Assembly: GCF_028583545.1 (NCBI RefSeq)
Contig: NZ_CP087106.1
Coordinates: 1-64,000, forward strand
Reading direction: 5' to 3'
DNA length: 64,000 nt
Source of the DNA: Methylobacterium sp. NMS14P
GTDB taxonomy: Bacteria > Pseudomonadota > Alphaproteobacteria > Rhizobiales > Beijerinckiaceae
In this document: piece by piece, positions 1-8,764 of the stretch
How positions within the stretch are numbered: the stretch's first letter is position 1
Layout of the letters: each line of letters starts with the position of its first letter
Position numbers and translations under genes: made by a program
Notes under the pieces: generated by a model
What the model was told of the DNA's origin: nothing
What the model saw: the letters and a program-made list of their open reading frames with translations, nothing else
Databases searched by the model: none

Positions 1-1497
1 ATGCGTGTCGACGGAACGGTGGCGAGCGACGACGACGGGGGCCGCAACGGCGGCGGCAACACGGATTACGGGTCTGCCTGGGCCCGGGTGAAGCGCCGGC
101 TGCGGGCCGAGCTCGGCGAGGACGTGTTCGCGAGCTGGTTCGCCCGCCTAGAGCTGGAGGCCGTCGCCGGCGGGACGGCCCGCCTGACGGTTCCGACCCG
201 CTTCCTCAAGAGCTGGATCGAGTCGCACTACCTCGACCGGGTGCTCAACACCTTCAAGGCCGAGGTCGAGGAGATCGCGCGGATCGAGGTCGGCGTGCGC
301 GGGACCGGGGCTCCTGTCCGTCCGGTCGCCGCCGGGGTTTCCAAGCCCGGCCCGGCCAGCGGCCCGCTCGCCCGCCTCCACGCGACCAGCGCGCCGATGC
401 CGGTCGCCGCGGTCGCGCCGACGCCCGAGGCGCGCGGCGCCGAGGCCGGGGGCGACCTCAGCGGCACGCCGCTCGACGCGCGGCTGACCTTCGCGAGCTT
501 CGTGATCGGGCGCTCCAACGCCCTGGCGCACGCGGCCGCCGAGCGGGTCGCCAATCATCAAGGCGAGGGCGCGCTCTACAACCCGCTCTACCTCCACGCG
601 GGCGTCGGGCTGGGCAAGACCCACCTGCTGCACGGGATCGGCCACGCCGCCCGCGAGGCCGGCCGCCGGGTGATCTACCTGACCGCCGACCGGTTCATGT
701 ACGGCTTCGTCAACGCCCTGAAGACCCAGTCGGCGCTCGCCTACAAGGAGCGGCTGCGGGGCATCGACCTGCTGATCCTCGACGACGTCCAGTTCATCCA
801 GGGCAAGTCGATCCAGGCCGAGTTCGGCCACACGATCAACGCGCTCATCGATGCCGGCCGTCAGGTCGTCGTCGCCTCCGACCGGCCCCCGACCGAGCTG
901 GAGGCCCTGGACGAGCGGGTGCGCTCGCGGCTCGGCGGCGGCCTCGTGGTCGAGATCACGGCCCTCGACGAGGCCCTGCGCGTCTCGATCCTGTCGGCGC
1001 GACTCGCCGCCGTGCGGGCCGCGCATCCGGGCTTCGACGTCTCGCCGCAGGTGGCGGCCTACGTGGCCCGCGCGATCACCGCCAACGGCCGCGACCTCGA
1101 GGGCGCGGTCAACCGCCTGCTGGCCCACGCCACGCTCACCGGCACCGCCGTGACGATGGAGACGGCCGAGAGCGCGATCCGCGACCTCGTGAAGAACCGC
1201 GAGCCGAAGCGGATCAAGATCGAGGACATCCAGAAGCTGGTCGCCTCGCGCTACAACGTCTCGCGGTCCGACATCCTGTCGGAACGGCGCACCGCCGCGG
1301 TGGTGAAGCCGCGCCAGATCGCCATGTACCTGTCGAAGGTCCTGACGCTGCGCTCGCTGCCGGAGATCGGCCGCCGGTTCGGAGGGCGCGATCACACCAC
1401 GGTGCTGCACGCCGTGCGCAAGATCGAGAAGCAGATCGGCGAAGATTCGGTGCTCGGCGATGAAGTCGAGCTGCTGAAGCGGATGCTTCAGGACTAG
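1..1497 (+). CDS. dnaA: Chromosomal replication initiator protein DnaA
   Basis: ATP-dependent initiator that binds DnaA boxes at oriC, melts the origin and helps load the helicase. The 498-aa product shows the four-domain layout: an N-terminal domain I (about 22-100), a low-complexity Pro/Ala linker (about 101-155), an AAA+ domain with Walker A GVGLGKTH (201-208) and a Walker B-type LILDDVQF, and a C-terminal DNA-binding domain carrying the family signature [15 protein letters not shown]. It starts at base 1, so numbering was evidently set on this gene. Any upstream ribosome-binding site lies outside the window and the start cannot be checked. No consensus DnaA-box cluster is visible in the 280 bases downstream, so oriC is probably elsewhere. 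Confidence 0.97.
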   Translation: MRVDGTVASDDDGGRNGGGNTDYGSAWARVKRRLRAELGEDVFASWFARLELEAVAGGTARLTVPTRFLKSWIESHYLDRVLNTFKAEVEEIARIEVGVRGTGAPVRPVAAGVSKPGPASGPLARLHATSAPMPVAAVAPTPEARGAEAGGDLSGTPLDARLTFASFVIGRSNALAHAAAERVANHQGEGALYNPLYLHAGVGLGKTHLLHGIGHAAREAGRRVIYLTADRFMYGFVNALKTQSALAYKERLRGIDLLILDDVQFIQGKSIQAEFGHTINALIDAGRQVVVASDRPPTELEALDERVRSRLGGGLVVEITALDEALRVSILSARLAAVRAAHPGFDVSPQVAAYVARAITANGRDLEGAVNRLLAHATLTGTAVTMETAESAIRDLVKNREPKRIKIEDIQKLVASRYNVSRSDILSERRTAAVVKPRQIAMYLSKVLTLRSLPEIGRRFGGRDHTTVLHAVRKIEKQIGEDSVLGDEVELLKRMLQD

Positions 1498-1536
1498 TCG
1501 AACGCGCGAGCTTCCCCGCATCGCGCCCGGGATGAG

Positions 1537-1556
1537 CCTGCTCTTGCCGGAGCAGG
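1537..1556 (+). terminator. Possible hairpin downstream of dnaA
   Basis: A 7-bp inverted repeat (CCTGCTC / GAGCAGG, 6-nt loop) begins 40 bases after the dnaA stop. There is no T-tract, so it is at most a weak or Rho-assisted terminator. The rest of the 1498-1778 spacer shows no coding signal and no DnaA boxes. Confidence 0.3.
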
Positions 1557-1778
1557 TTCGGTCCGGGGCGGGCGCGGGGAGGGGCCCTGCGCCCGGCTGA
1601 TCTCACCGACCCCGGACCTGCACGTCCAAATCACCGCCGCTGTCACGCGCCCTTCGCCGGCTCCCCGCTTTCGGGGCTGGCCGAGGGCGCGCGCGGCGTG
1701 GCAGACTGGCGCGAACCGAGACGGCCCTGTAAGGCCGCGTCGCCGACCGGCGAAGATCGACGCCCCGGGGGAGTGCTG

Positions 1779-2987
1779 ATGACGGACGCCTTCATCTACG
1801 ACCACGTTCGCACGCCGCGCGGGCGCGGCAAGGCGGACGGCTCCCTCCACGAAGTCACCGCCCTGCGGCTCGCCGAGACCGCGCTCCGCGCCCTCAAGGA
1901 CCGCAACGGGCTCGACACGGGCCTCGTCGACGACGTGGTGCTGGGCTGTGTCGATCCGGTGGGGGAGGCGGGGGGCGACATCGCCCGCGCCGCCGCCCTG
2001 GTGGCGGATTACGGCGCCCACGTTCCGGGCGTGCAGATCAACCGCTTCTGCGCCTCCGGCCTCGACGCGGTGAACTTCGCGGCCGCGCAGGTCATGAGCG
2101 GCCAGCACGAGATGGCGGTGGGCGGCGGGGTCGAATCGATGAGCCGCATCGGCATCGGCGCCTCCGGCGGCGCCTGGCCGGTCGACCCGGCGATCGCCAT
2201 CAAGTCCTACTTCATGCCGCAGGGCGTCTCCGCCGACCTGATCGCCACCAAGTACGGCTTCAACCGGGACGCGTGCGACGCCTACGCGGTGCGCTCGCAG
2301 GAGCGCGCCGCGAAGTCGTGGAGCGAGGGCCTGTTCGACCGCTCCGTGGTCCCGGTCCGCGACGTGAACGGCATCACGCTCCTCGATCGCGACGAGCACA
2401 TGCGCCCGGGCACCGACATGCAGTCGCTCGCCGCGCTCAAGGCGTCCTTCGTGCAGATGGGCCAGATGGGCGGCTTCGACGCCGTGGCGACGGACGCGCA
2501 TCCGGACGTCGAGACGGTCGAGCACGTCCACCACGCCGGCAACTCCTCCGGCATCGTCGACGGCGCGGCCGCCGTGCTGATCGGTTCCCGGGCGGCCGGC
2601 GAGGCCGCGGGCCTGCGCCCGCGCGGCCGGATCCGCGCCTTCGCCAATATCGGGTCGGACCCCGCCCTCATGCTCACCGGGCCGGTGGATGTCACCCGCA
2701 AGGTTCTGGCGAAGTCGGGCCTGAGGCTGTCGGACATCGACCTGTTCGAGGTCAACGAGGCTTTCGCCGCGGTGGTCCTGCGCTTCTGCCAGGCCTTCGA
2801 CCTCGACCCGGAGGCGGTCAACGTGAACGGCGGGGCCATCGCGCTCGGCCACCCGCTCGGCGCCACCGGTGCGATGATCCTCGGCACCGCGCTCGACGAG
2901 CTGGAGCGGACCGGCAAGGAGCGCGCGCTGATCACGCTGTGCATCGGTGCCGGCATGGGCACCGCCACCATCATCGAGCGGGTTTGA
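1779..2987 (+). CDS. Acetyl-CoA C-acyltransferase (thiolase)
   Basis: Thiolase-family enzyme for thiolytic cleavage of 3-ketoacyl-CoA, or the reverse condensation. The 402-aa product has the expected catalytic set: nucleophilic Cys91 in NRFCASGLD, His358 in the GHPLGATG motif and Cys388 in CIGAGMG near the C-terminus. I chose ATG 1779 because a GGGGGAG ribosome-binding site lies just upstream; an in-frame start 27 codons earlier lacks one and adds non-homologous residues. The closest functional partner is the FadB/FadJ-type protein at 4546, and together they would complete beta-oxidation (FadA-like role, inferred). A biosynthetic acetoacetyl-CoA thiolase is less likely but not excluded. Confidence 0.9.
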   Translation: MTDAFIYDHVRTPRGRGKADGSLHEVTALRLAETALRALKDRNGLDTGLVDDVVLGCVDPVGEAGGDIARAAALVADYGAHVPGVQINRFCASGLDAVNFAAAQVMSGQHEMAVGGGVESMSRIGIGASGGAWPVDPAIAIKSYFMPQGVSADLIATKYGFNRDACDAYAVRSQERAAKSWSEGLFDRSVVPVRDVNGITLLDRDEHMRPGTDMQSLAALKASFVQMGQMGGFDAVATDAHPDVETVEHVHHAGNSSGIVDGAAAVLIGSRAAGEAAGLRPRGRIRAFANIGSDPALMLTGPVDVTRKVLAKSGLRLSDIDLFEVNEAFAAVVLRFCQAFDLDPEAVNVNGGAIALGHPLGATGAMILGTALDELERTGKERALITLCIGAGMGTATIIERV

Positions 2988-3107
2988 ACCGCCGCGTGCC
3001 CGGGAGCGGCGCGGCGCCGCTCCCCAAAGTCCGGGAACGCTGCTAGAGGCCCGGGCGACGCTCGGCCCTTTCGCGGTCCGGACGATAAAACAACGGGAGA
3101 CAAGCCC

Positions 3108-3623
3108 TTGAACCGCCTGATTGCGACGCTCTGTCTGGGCGTCACCCTGAGCCTGCCGGTGGCCGCCCGCGCCGATGAGGCCGCGGACCGCGTCGCCGCG
3201 GCTACGAACCTCGTCAACAAGACCTTGATCAAGAACCTCCAGACCGGGTTCAACGTCGCCCTGGAGAAGACCGTGGCGCCGATGCCGGAGGCCCGCGCCG
3301 AGGCCGTGCGCAAGGAGCTGCTGGACGAGTTCGAGAAGCAGCGGACCCTCATGGTCCAGGGGCTGTCGAAGGACTACGCCGAGAAGTTCAGCCTCGCCGA
3401 GCTGAAGCACCTCGACGAGATCTACTCGGACCCGACCTACCTCAAGTTCCAGACGATGAACGCCGACCCGAACTCGTCGGTGACGGCCATCTCGCAGAAC
3501 TCCGTCACCAAGCTGCTCAACATGCTGGCGGTGGCCGCGGCGACCGACAACGGCCCGAAGCCCGGCACCCCGCCGATGCCGCCGGTTCCGCCGGCCGCGG
3601 CTCCGACCCCGGCACCGAAGTAG
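3108..3623 (+). CDS. Secreted DUF2059-type hypothetical protein
   Basis: Probable periplasmic protein of 171 aa. It opens with a Sec signal peptide (MNRLIATLCLGVTLSLPVAA, cleavage near ARA/DE). The helical body carries the DUF2059-like pattern in which a conserved segment (YAEKFSLAELKHLDEIYSDP) precedes a KFQTM motif, then a Pro/Ala-rich tail of about 25 residues. The start is a TTG at 3108, supported by a GGGAGA site 7 bases upstream and by the signal peptide beginning exactly there. No enzymatic function is known for the family. It lies 120 bases after the thiolase and may be separately transcribed. Confidence 0.75.
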   Translation: MNRLIATLCLGVTLSLPVAARADEAADRVAAATNLVNKTLIKNLQTGFNVALEKTVAPMPEARAEAVRKELLDEFEKQRTLMVQGLSKDYAEKFSLAELKHLDEIYSDPTYLKFQTMNADPNSSVTAISQNSVTKLLNMLAVAAATDNGPKPGTPPMPPVPPAAAPTPAPK

Positions 3624-3653
3624 CCGATGAAGGCCGCGCGCGTCGGTCCGGCG

Positions 3654-4433
3654 TCAGGCTGCGCGCGCGGCAGCCGTGGGGGCGAAGCCCGCGACCGCGG
3701 GCAGCCCCTCCAGAAGGGGCTTGGCGAAGTGGTAGCCCTGCACGAGGGTGATCCCGATACTCCGCAGGGCGTCGAGTTCCGCCGCGGTCTCCACGCCTTC
3801 GGCGAGCACCGTCACGTCGAGGGCACGGGCGATGGCGACCACGCCCGAGACGATGGCGTAGCGCCCGGCGTCGCTGTCGAGGCCGCGCAGCACGTCCATG
3901 TCGATCTTGATCAGGTCGGGGCGGAAATTGGCGAGCAGGCTCAGGCCCGCGAATCCGGCGCCGAAATCGTCGAGCGCCGTCAGGAATCCCTGCTTCCGGT
4001 AGGCGGCCACGATGCCCTTGACGTGCTCGATGTCCCGGAAGCGCTCCTGCTCGGTGAACTCGAACATGATGCGCCGGTGGGCGAAGTCGATGCGCCGCGC
4101 GGCCTCGAGCGAGGCGCGGATGCAGGCGTTCGGCTCGTAGACCGCGTTGGGCATGAAGTTGATCGACAGCCGGGTGGTGCTGTCGCGGGGAAACAGCGTG
4201 CCGGCGAGCTCGATCGCCTTGACGCGGGCGGCCTGGTCGAACTGGTAGCGGGTCTCGTCGGTCACCCGGTCGAGGATCGAGTAGGCCGGCTCGCCCTTCG
4301 GGCCGCGCACCAGCGCCTCGTAGGCCCAGACGGTGTCATCCGCGAGGTCGAGGATCGGCTGGAAGGCCATCGTGAAGTCGAAGTCGAGTTTGGTGCCGGC
4401 GCGGCAGGCGCGGCAGCCGATATCCTTCGTCAT
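3654..4433 (-). CDS. EAL-domain cyclic-di-GMP phosphodiesterase
   Basis: Single-domain EAL protein (259 aa) predicted to hydrolyse c-di-GMP to pGpG. The active-site set appears intact: E39 of the EAL motif (YEALVRG), N92, E125 (FEFTE), the DDFGAG loop (D155, D156), K176, E212 in AEGVET and Q232. No GGDEF, PAS or membrane segment is present, so it is probably cytosolic. A short N-terminal CxxC (C7, C10) precedes the domain and could bind metal or form a disulfide; its role is unknown. It converges on the DUF2059-type gene and is divergent from the beta-oxidation gene. Confidence 0.9.
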   Translation of the reverse strand: MTKDIGCRACRAGTKLDFDFTMAFQPILDLADDTVWAYEALVRGPKGEPAYSILDRVTDETRYQFDQAARVKAIELAGTLFPRDSTTRLSINFMPNAVYEPNACIRASLEAARRIDFAHRRIMFEFTEQERFRDIEHVKGIVAAYRKQGFLTALDDFGAGFAGLSLLANFRPDLIKIDMDVLRGLDSDAGRYAIVSGVVAIARALDVTVLAEGVETAAELDALRSIGITLVQGYHFAKPLLEGLPAVAGFAPTAAARAA

Positions 4434-4545
4434 GTATGGCTTCCGTCGGTGCCCCCCGACCGGCCGACCGTGGATGCCGCCGCTCTACGCAACCTTAACG
4501 TCACAACCTTGGTACTTCGCTAACGCTTCCTGGGAGGACGGCACC

Positions 4546-6747
4546 GTGACGCTGACCGATTTCCGCTTCGAGACCGATCCCGACGGCATCGCTCTGGCGA
4601 CCTGGGACATGCCCGGCCGCTCGATGAACGTGATCACCGAGGGCGTGATGGACCAGCTCGAGCAGATCATCGAGCAGGTCGCGTCCGATCCGGCGATCAA
4701 GGGCTGCGTCATCGCCACCGGCAAGGACAATTTCTCCGGCGGCGCCGACCTCACCATGCTCCAGGGCCTCGGCCGGGCCTACGAGCAGCTGAAGGCCGAG
4801 CAGGGCGAGGAGGTGGCGATGCGCCACTTCTTCGAGGCGTCCCGGCGCCTGTCGCTGCTGTTCCGGCGGCTCGAGACCTGCGGCAAGCCCTTCGCGGCGG
4901 CGATCCAGGGCCTGTGCCTGGGCGGCGCCTTCGAGCTGGCGCTGTCGTGCCACCACCGGGTCGCCTCGGACGACGGGAAGACCCGGGTCGGCCTGCCGGA
5001 GATCAAGGTCGGCCTGTTCCCGGGCGGCGGCGGCACGCAGCGCGTCGCCCGCCTGATGCAGACCGGCGACGCCCTCCAGATGCTGTTCAAGGGCGAGCAG
5101 ATCCGCGCGCCCATGGCCAAGGGCATGGGGCTGATCCACGCGGTGGCGCCGCAGGCCGAGATCGTCGAGCGCGCCAAGGCCTGGATCCGCGACGGCGGCT
5201 CGGCGGTGGCACCCTGGGACGTGCCGAAGTTCAAGGCGCCGTCCGGCAAGGTCTACTCGCCGGCCGGCATGATGATCTGGCCGCCGGCCAACGCCATCTA
5301 CCGCCGCGAGACGCACGACAATTACCCGGCCGCCAAGGCGATCCTGGCCTCCGTGTACGAGGGCCTGCAGCTGCCGATGGACCTCGCCCTGCGGGTCGAG
5401 AGCCGGTACTTCGCGCATATCCTGCGCTCGACCGAGGCGGCGGCGATGATCCGCACGCTGTTCATCTCCATGGGCGAGCTGAACAAGGGCGCGCGCCGTC
5501 CCAAGGACGTGCCGGCCACGAACCTGCGCAAGGTCGGCGTGATCGGCGCCGGCTTCATGGGCGCGGGCGTCGCCTACGTCACCGCCCAGGCCGGGATCGA
5601 GGTGGTTCTGGTCGACCAGTCGGTCGAGGCGGCCGAGAAGGGCAAGGCCTACGCCCACACGCTCATCACCGGCCAGATCAACAAGGGCCGGGCCAAGACC
5701 GCCGACCGGGAGGCGCTGCTCGGCCGGATCCAGGCCACGGCGGATTACGGCGCGCTCGCCGAATGCGACCTCGTGATCGAGGCCGTCTTCGAGGATCCGC
5801 GGGTGAAGGCCGAGGTGATCCAGAAGGTCGAGGCCGTGATCCGCCCCGACGCGATCTTCGCGTCCAACACCTCGACCCTGCCGATCACCGGCCTCGCCAA
5901 AGCCTCGCAGCGGCCCGCGCAGTTCGTCGGCATCCACTTCTTCTCGCCCGTGGAGAAGATGATGCTCGTCGAGATCATCAAGGGCGAGGCGACCGGGGAC
6001 GCGGCGCTCGCCACCGCCCTCGACTACGTGCGGCTGATCAAGAAGACCCCGATCGTCGTCAACGACGCCCGCGGCTTCTTCGCCAACCGCTGCGTCGGCG
6101 CCTACATCCTCGAAGGCCACAAGATGCTCTTCGAGGGCGTGCCGCCGGCGATGATCGAGAGTGCCGGCCGCCAGGCGGGCATGCCGGTCGGGCCGCTGTC
6201 GCTCAACGACGAGGTCGCCCTCGACCTCGTGCTCAAGATCGCCAAGGCCACCGAGGCGCAGGTCGGGCAGGGCGCCGTCGACCCGGCGCAGAAGGCGATC
6301 CTCGCCGAGATGGTCGAGAACCAGGGCCGGCTCGGCCGCAAGAACCGCAAGGGCTTCTACGACTACCCCGAGGGCGCGCCGAAGCGCCTCTGGCCCGGCC
6401 TGAAGGACCTGCAGCCGAACCGCCTCGACCCCGACGCCGTCGACTTCACCGAGCTGAAGCAGCGGCTCCTGGTGGTCCAGGCGCTGGAGGCCGCCCGCAC
6501 GGTCGGCGAGGGCGTGGTCACCGATCCGCGCGAGGCCGATGTCGGCTCGATCCTCGGCTTCGGCTTCGCGCCGTTCACCGGGGGGACCCTGTCGTACATC
6601 GACTTCATGGGCGCGGCGGCCTTCGTCGACCTCGCGCGGGCCCTCGAGGCCAAGCACGGGCCCCGGTTCCGCGTGCCCGACAACCTGGCCGCGATGGCCG
6701 AGCGCGGGGGCACCTTCTACGCCGGCGCCGAGAAGCGCGCCGCCTGA
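4546..6747 (+). CDS. fadJ: Bifunctional enoyl-CoA hydratase / 3-hydroxyacyl-CoA dehydrogenase (FadB/FadJ type)
   Basis: Performs the hydration and NAD-dependent oxidation steps of fatty-acid beta-oxidation. The 733-aa product has an N-terminal crotonase domain, with Glu residues in GGAFELAL and LPEIKVGL matching the two catalytic glutamates of FadB. A linker follows, then an NAD-binding dehydrogenase domain opening with VIGAGFMGAGVA and containing GIHFFSPVEKM, then a C-terminal helical domain. The start is GTG 4546 with GGGAGG 8 bases upstream; the longer in-frame ATG at 4333 overlaps the divergent EAL gene and was rejected. Its 3' end overlaps the convergent LysR gene by 31 bases. FadB and FadJ cannot be told apart by eye; the symbol denotes the type. 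Confidence 0.92.
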   Translation: MTLTDFRFETDPDGIALATWDMPGRSMNVITEGVMDQLEQIIEQVASDPAIKGCVIATGKDNFSGGADLTMLQGLGRAYEQLKAEQGEEVAMRHFFEASRRLSLLFRRLETCGKPFAAAIQGLCLGGAFELALSCHHRVASDDGKTRVGLPEIKVGLFPGGGGTQRVARLMQTGDALQMLFKGEQIRAPMAKGMGLIHAVAPQAEIVERAKAWIRDGGSAVAPWDVPKFKAPSGKVYSPAGMMIWPPANAIYRRETHDNYPAAKAILASVYEGLQLPMDLALRVESRYFAHILRSTEAAAMIRTLFISMGELNKGARRPKDVPATNLRKVGVIGAGFMGAGVAYVTAQAGIEVVLVDQSVEAAEKGKAYAHTLITGQINKGRAKTADREALLGRIQATADYGALAECDLVIEAVFEDPRVKAEVIQKVEAVIRPDAIFASNTSTLPITGLAKASQRPAQFVGIHFFSPVEKMMLVEIIKGEATGDAALATALDYVRLIKKTPIVVNDARGFFANRCVGAYILEGHKMLFEGVPPAMIESAGRQAGMPVGPLSLNDEVALDLVLKIAKATEAQVGQGAVDPAQKAILAEMVENQGRLGRKNRKGFYDYPEGAPKRLWPGLKDLQPNRLDPDAVDFTELKQRLLVVQALEAARTVGEGVVTDPREADVGSILGFGFAPFTGGTLSYIDFMGAAAFVDLARALEAKHGPRFRVPDNLAAMAERGGTFYAGAEKRAA

Positions 6748-7694
6748 GCAGAGGCGGCCGGGCGCCCGATCGCGGCGTCCGGCAGCTGGGCGAGCTCCTC
6801 CAGCAGGACCGTCCGCGCGCAGGCACCGAAGGCCCGCATCAGCCGCCCCCGGGCGTGGTCCGGGGGAAACAGCAGCGCGAAATGCACCGGGAGGGCGGGG
6901 GCGAAGGGCCGGATCGCGATCGGCGAGACCTTCGCCTCCTCGTGGGCGGCCAGCGGGTTCATCACGCTGACCCCGAGCCCGGCCGAGACGAGGGTGCAGA
7001 TCGAGGCGCCGAGGCCGGCCTCGGCGGTGATGGCCAGGCCGATGCCGGCCGCCTCGAAGATGGCCTCGGTCCGGCCGCGCAGGGCGCTCCCGAGCGACGC
7101 GGCGACGAAGGGCACGCCGTGAAAGTCCGCGGGCGCGAGCGCGGCCCGCGCGGCGAGGGCATGGTCCCGCGGCAGGACGGCGACGCAGGCGCGCGTCTCG
7201 ACATGCTCGGCGCGCGCCTCCGGGGCGTCGCCGTACAGCATCGTCAGCGCGGCGTCGCAGGAGCCGGTGGCGAGCCAGTGGTTCACGGTCTCGTCGTCGC
7301 CGGAATGGATCGCCACGATCACGTCCGGATGCGCGGCGCGGAAGCGCACGACCGCCCGCGCGAGGAGCCCGCCCGCGAGCCGCGGCATCGCCGCCACCCG
7401 CAGCCGCTCCGCCCCGAAGGCGCGGATCCGCGCGGCCGCCGATTCCAGGCTCGTGAGGCCCACGAAGGCGCGCTCGACCTCCGCGTGGAACCGCGTCCCG
7501 TCGAGGGAGGGAACGACCCGGCTCCCGCTCCGGTCGAACAGGGGCAGGCCGGTGATCGCCTCCAGCTGGGCGATCAGCCGGCTGACCTGCGGCTGCGAGG
7601 TGTGGAGCCGGCGGCTCGCCTCGGTCATGGAGCCGGTGGCCACCACGGCCCGGAAGGCCTCGATGTGCCGGAAGGTCATGCGCCGCTCGGCCAT
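6717..7694 (-). CDS. LysR-family transcriptional regulator
   Basis: DNA-binding regulator of 325 aa. The N-terminal winged helix-turn-helix (about 6-65) contains GSMTEASRRLHTSQPQVSRLIAQLE (shown here in full only as a landmark: residues about 21-45). The rest is a periplasmic-binding-like effector domain. It is divergent from the solute-binding protein gene across 146 bases, the usual LysR arrangement, so it probably controls that gene and the threonine aldolase in response to a related metabolite (inference). The start may be ATG 7694 or ATG 7679; neither has a strong ribosome-binding site. The last 31 bases lie inside the 3' end of the beta-oxidation gene on the other strand. Confidence 0.88.
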   Translation of the reverse strand: MAERRMTFRHIEAFRAVVATGSMTEASRRLHTSQPQVSRLIAQLEAITGLPLFDRSGSRVVPSLDGTRFHAEVERAFVGLTSLESAAARIRAFGAERLRVAAMPRLAGGLLARAVVRFRAAHPDVIVAIHSGDDETVNHWLATGSCDAALTMLYGDAPEARAEHVETRACVAVLPRDHALAARAALAPADFHGVPFVAASLGSALRGRTEAIFEAAGIGLAITAEAGLGASICTLVSAGLGVSVMNPLAAHEEAKVSPIAIRPFAPALPVHFALLFPPDHARGRLMRAFGACARTVLLEELAQLPDAAIGRPAASAQAARFSAPA

Positions 7695-7840
7695 ATCAGA
7701 TCCGTATGCTCGGCAGGTGAATCGGCATTGGACGCCCGCGCGCGGCCGCTCCTAGGATCAGTCGGCAAAGCTTCGGGCCGAGTCCCTGTCGGGGCGGCCG
7801 GGCGCTTCGCCGGTTCAGACATAGCGAGGGGGTTCGGATC

Positions 7841-8749
7841 GTGTCGAGGACGCTGCCGCTTCTGTTGGCCACTCTGTGCTGGGCCGGGCTCGCCGCGCCA
7901 TCGGTCGCCGAGGGGCGTCTCGACAAGATCCGCGCGACCGGACAGATCAGCCTCGGCTTCCCGGACGCGTCGCCGCCCTTCGGCTTCCTCGACCAGAACG
8001 CCAAGCCGGTGGGCTATTCGCTGGAGATATGTGAGCACGTCGCGCAGAGGCTCAAGGCCGCGCTCGGCCTGCCCAAGCTCGAGGTGCGCCACGTGCCGGT
8101 GATGTCGGCGACCCGGATCCCGTTGATCAACAACGGCACGATCGACCTGGAATGCGGCACCGCCAGCAACCTGCCCGAGCGGCACAAGCTGGTCTCGTTC
8201 GCGCCGACCACCTTCGTGGCGCAGGTGGTGCTGGTGGCCAAGAAGGACACGCCGGTGGATGTCGACGACATCGCGTCGTTCCGCGGCAAGGCCATCTCGG
8301 CCCAGGCCGGCGGCGAGACTCAGCGCGTCGCCACCCGGATCAACGTCCGCGACAAGCTCGACATCCAGGTGATGCCGGCCAAGGACACCGCCGAGGTGTT
8401 CCTGCTCGTGGAGACCGGCCGCGCGGCGGGCGCCATCAACGACGACGCCCTGGCCCACGCCACGGTGGCGGGCGCCAAGCGGCCGGCCGATTACAAGATC
8501 GGCACCAAGGGCCTGGAATTCGCCCCCTACGGGATCCTGGAGCCGAAGGACGACGCGGCCTTCAAGGCTGCGGTCGACAAGGCGGTGGTCGAGCTGATCC
8601 GGGACGGGACCGTGGCGCGGCTCTACGGCAAGTATTTCGAGCAGCCGATCCCGCCGAAGGGTATCAACCTGGAGTTGCCGATGAGCGACGTGCTCAAGCG
8701 GGCCCTGGCCAACCCGACCGATTCCGGTGACGAGGCCGCGTACCGATAG
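7841..8749 (+). CDS. Periplasmic amino-acid-type solute-binding protein (orphan)
   Basis: Family 3 extracellular solute-binding protein (302 aa) resembling the glutamate/aspartate GltI group. It has a signal peptide (MSRTLPLLLATLCWAGLAAP, cleaved near SVA/EG), the core DASPPFGFLD and PVGYSLEIC segments, and an IDLECGTASN stretch typical of GltI-like proteins. The start is GTG 7841. No permease or ATPase gene is nearby, so it either uses a transporter encoded elsewhere or acts as a sensor. It is followed after 15 bases by the threonine aldolase, probably in one transcript, and is divergent from the LysR gene. A beta-hydroxy or acidic amino acid ligand is suggested by context only. Confidence 0.85.
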   Translation: MSRTLPLLLATLCWAGLAAPSVAEGRLDKIRATGQISLGFPDASPPFGFLDQNAKPVGYSLEICEHVAQRLKAALGLPKLEVRHVPVMSATRIPLINNGTIDLECGTASNLPERHKLVSFAPTTFVAQVVLVAKKDTPVDVDDIASFRGKAISAQAGGETQRVATRINVRDKLDIQVMPAKDTAEVFLLVETGRAAGAINDDALAHATVAGAKRPADYKIGTKGLEFAPYGILEPKDDAAFKAAVDKAVVELIRDGTVARLYGKYFEQPIPPKGINLELPMSDVLKRALANPTDSGDEAAYR

Positions 8750-8764
8750 GGCGGCGAGACCGAC

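Noticed and set aside
148..1521. Long minus-strand ORF antisense to dnaA (457 codons)
   Set aside because: Typical GC-rich shadow frame: composition is Arg/Gly/Ala/Asp/His-rich with no domain, and dnaA is unmistakable on the other strand.
1498..1778. oriC next to dnaA
   Set aside because: No TTATCCACA-like boxes or AT-rich unwinding element here; isolated TTATCC matches near 25647 and 32533 lack the rest of the consensus.
1494..3410. 638-codon minus-strand ORF across the thiolase and DUF2059-type genes
   Set aside because: Antisense to two recognised genes; no recognisable motifs and shadow-like composition.
4333..4545. 71-codon upstream extension of the FadJ-type gene
   Set aside because: It overlaps the start of the divergent EAL gene and lacks hydratase-like sequence; GTG 4546 has a strong ribosome-binding site.
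4501..6657. 718-codon minus-strand ORF antisense to the FadJ-type gene
   Set aside because: Shadow of a well-conserved gene; His/Asp/Gly/Arg-rich sequence without any family.
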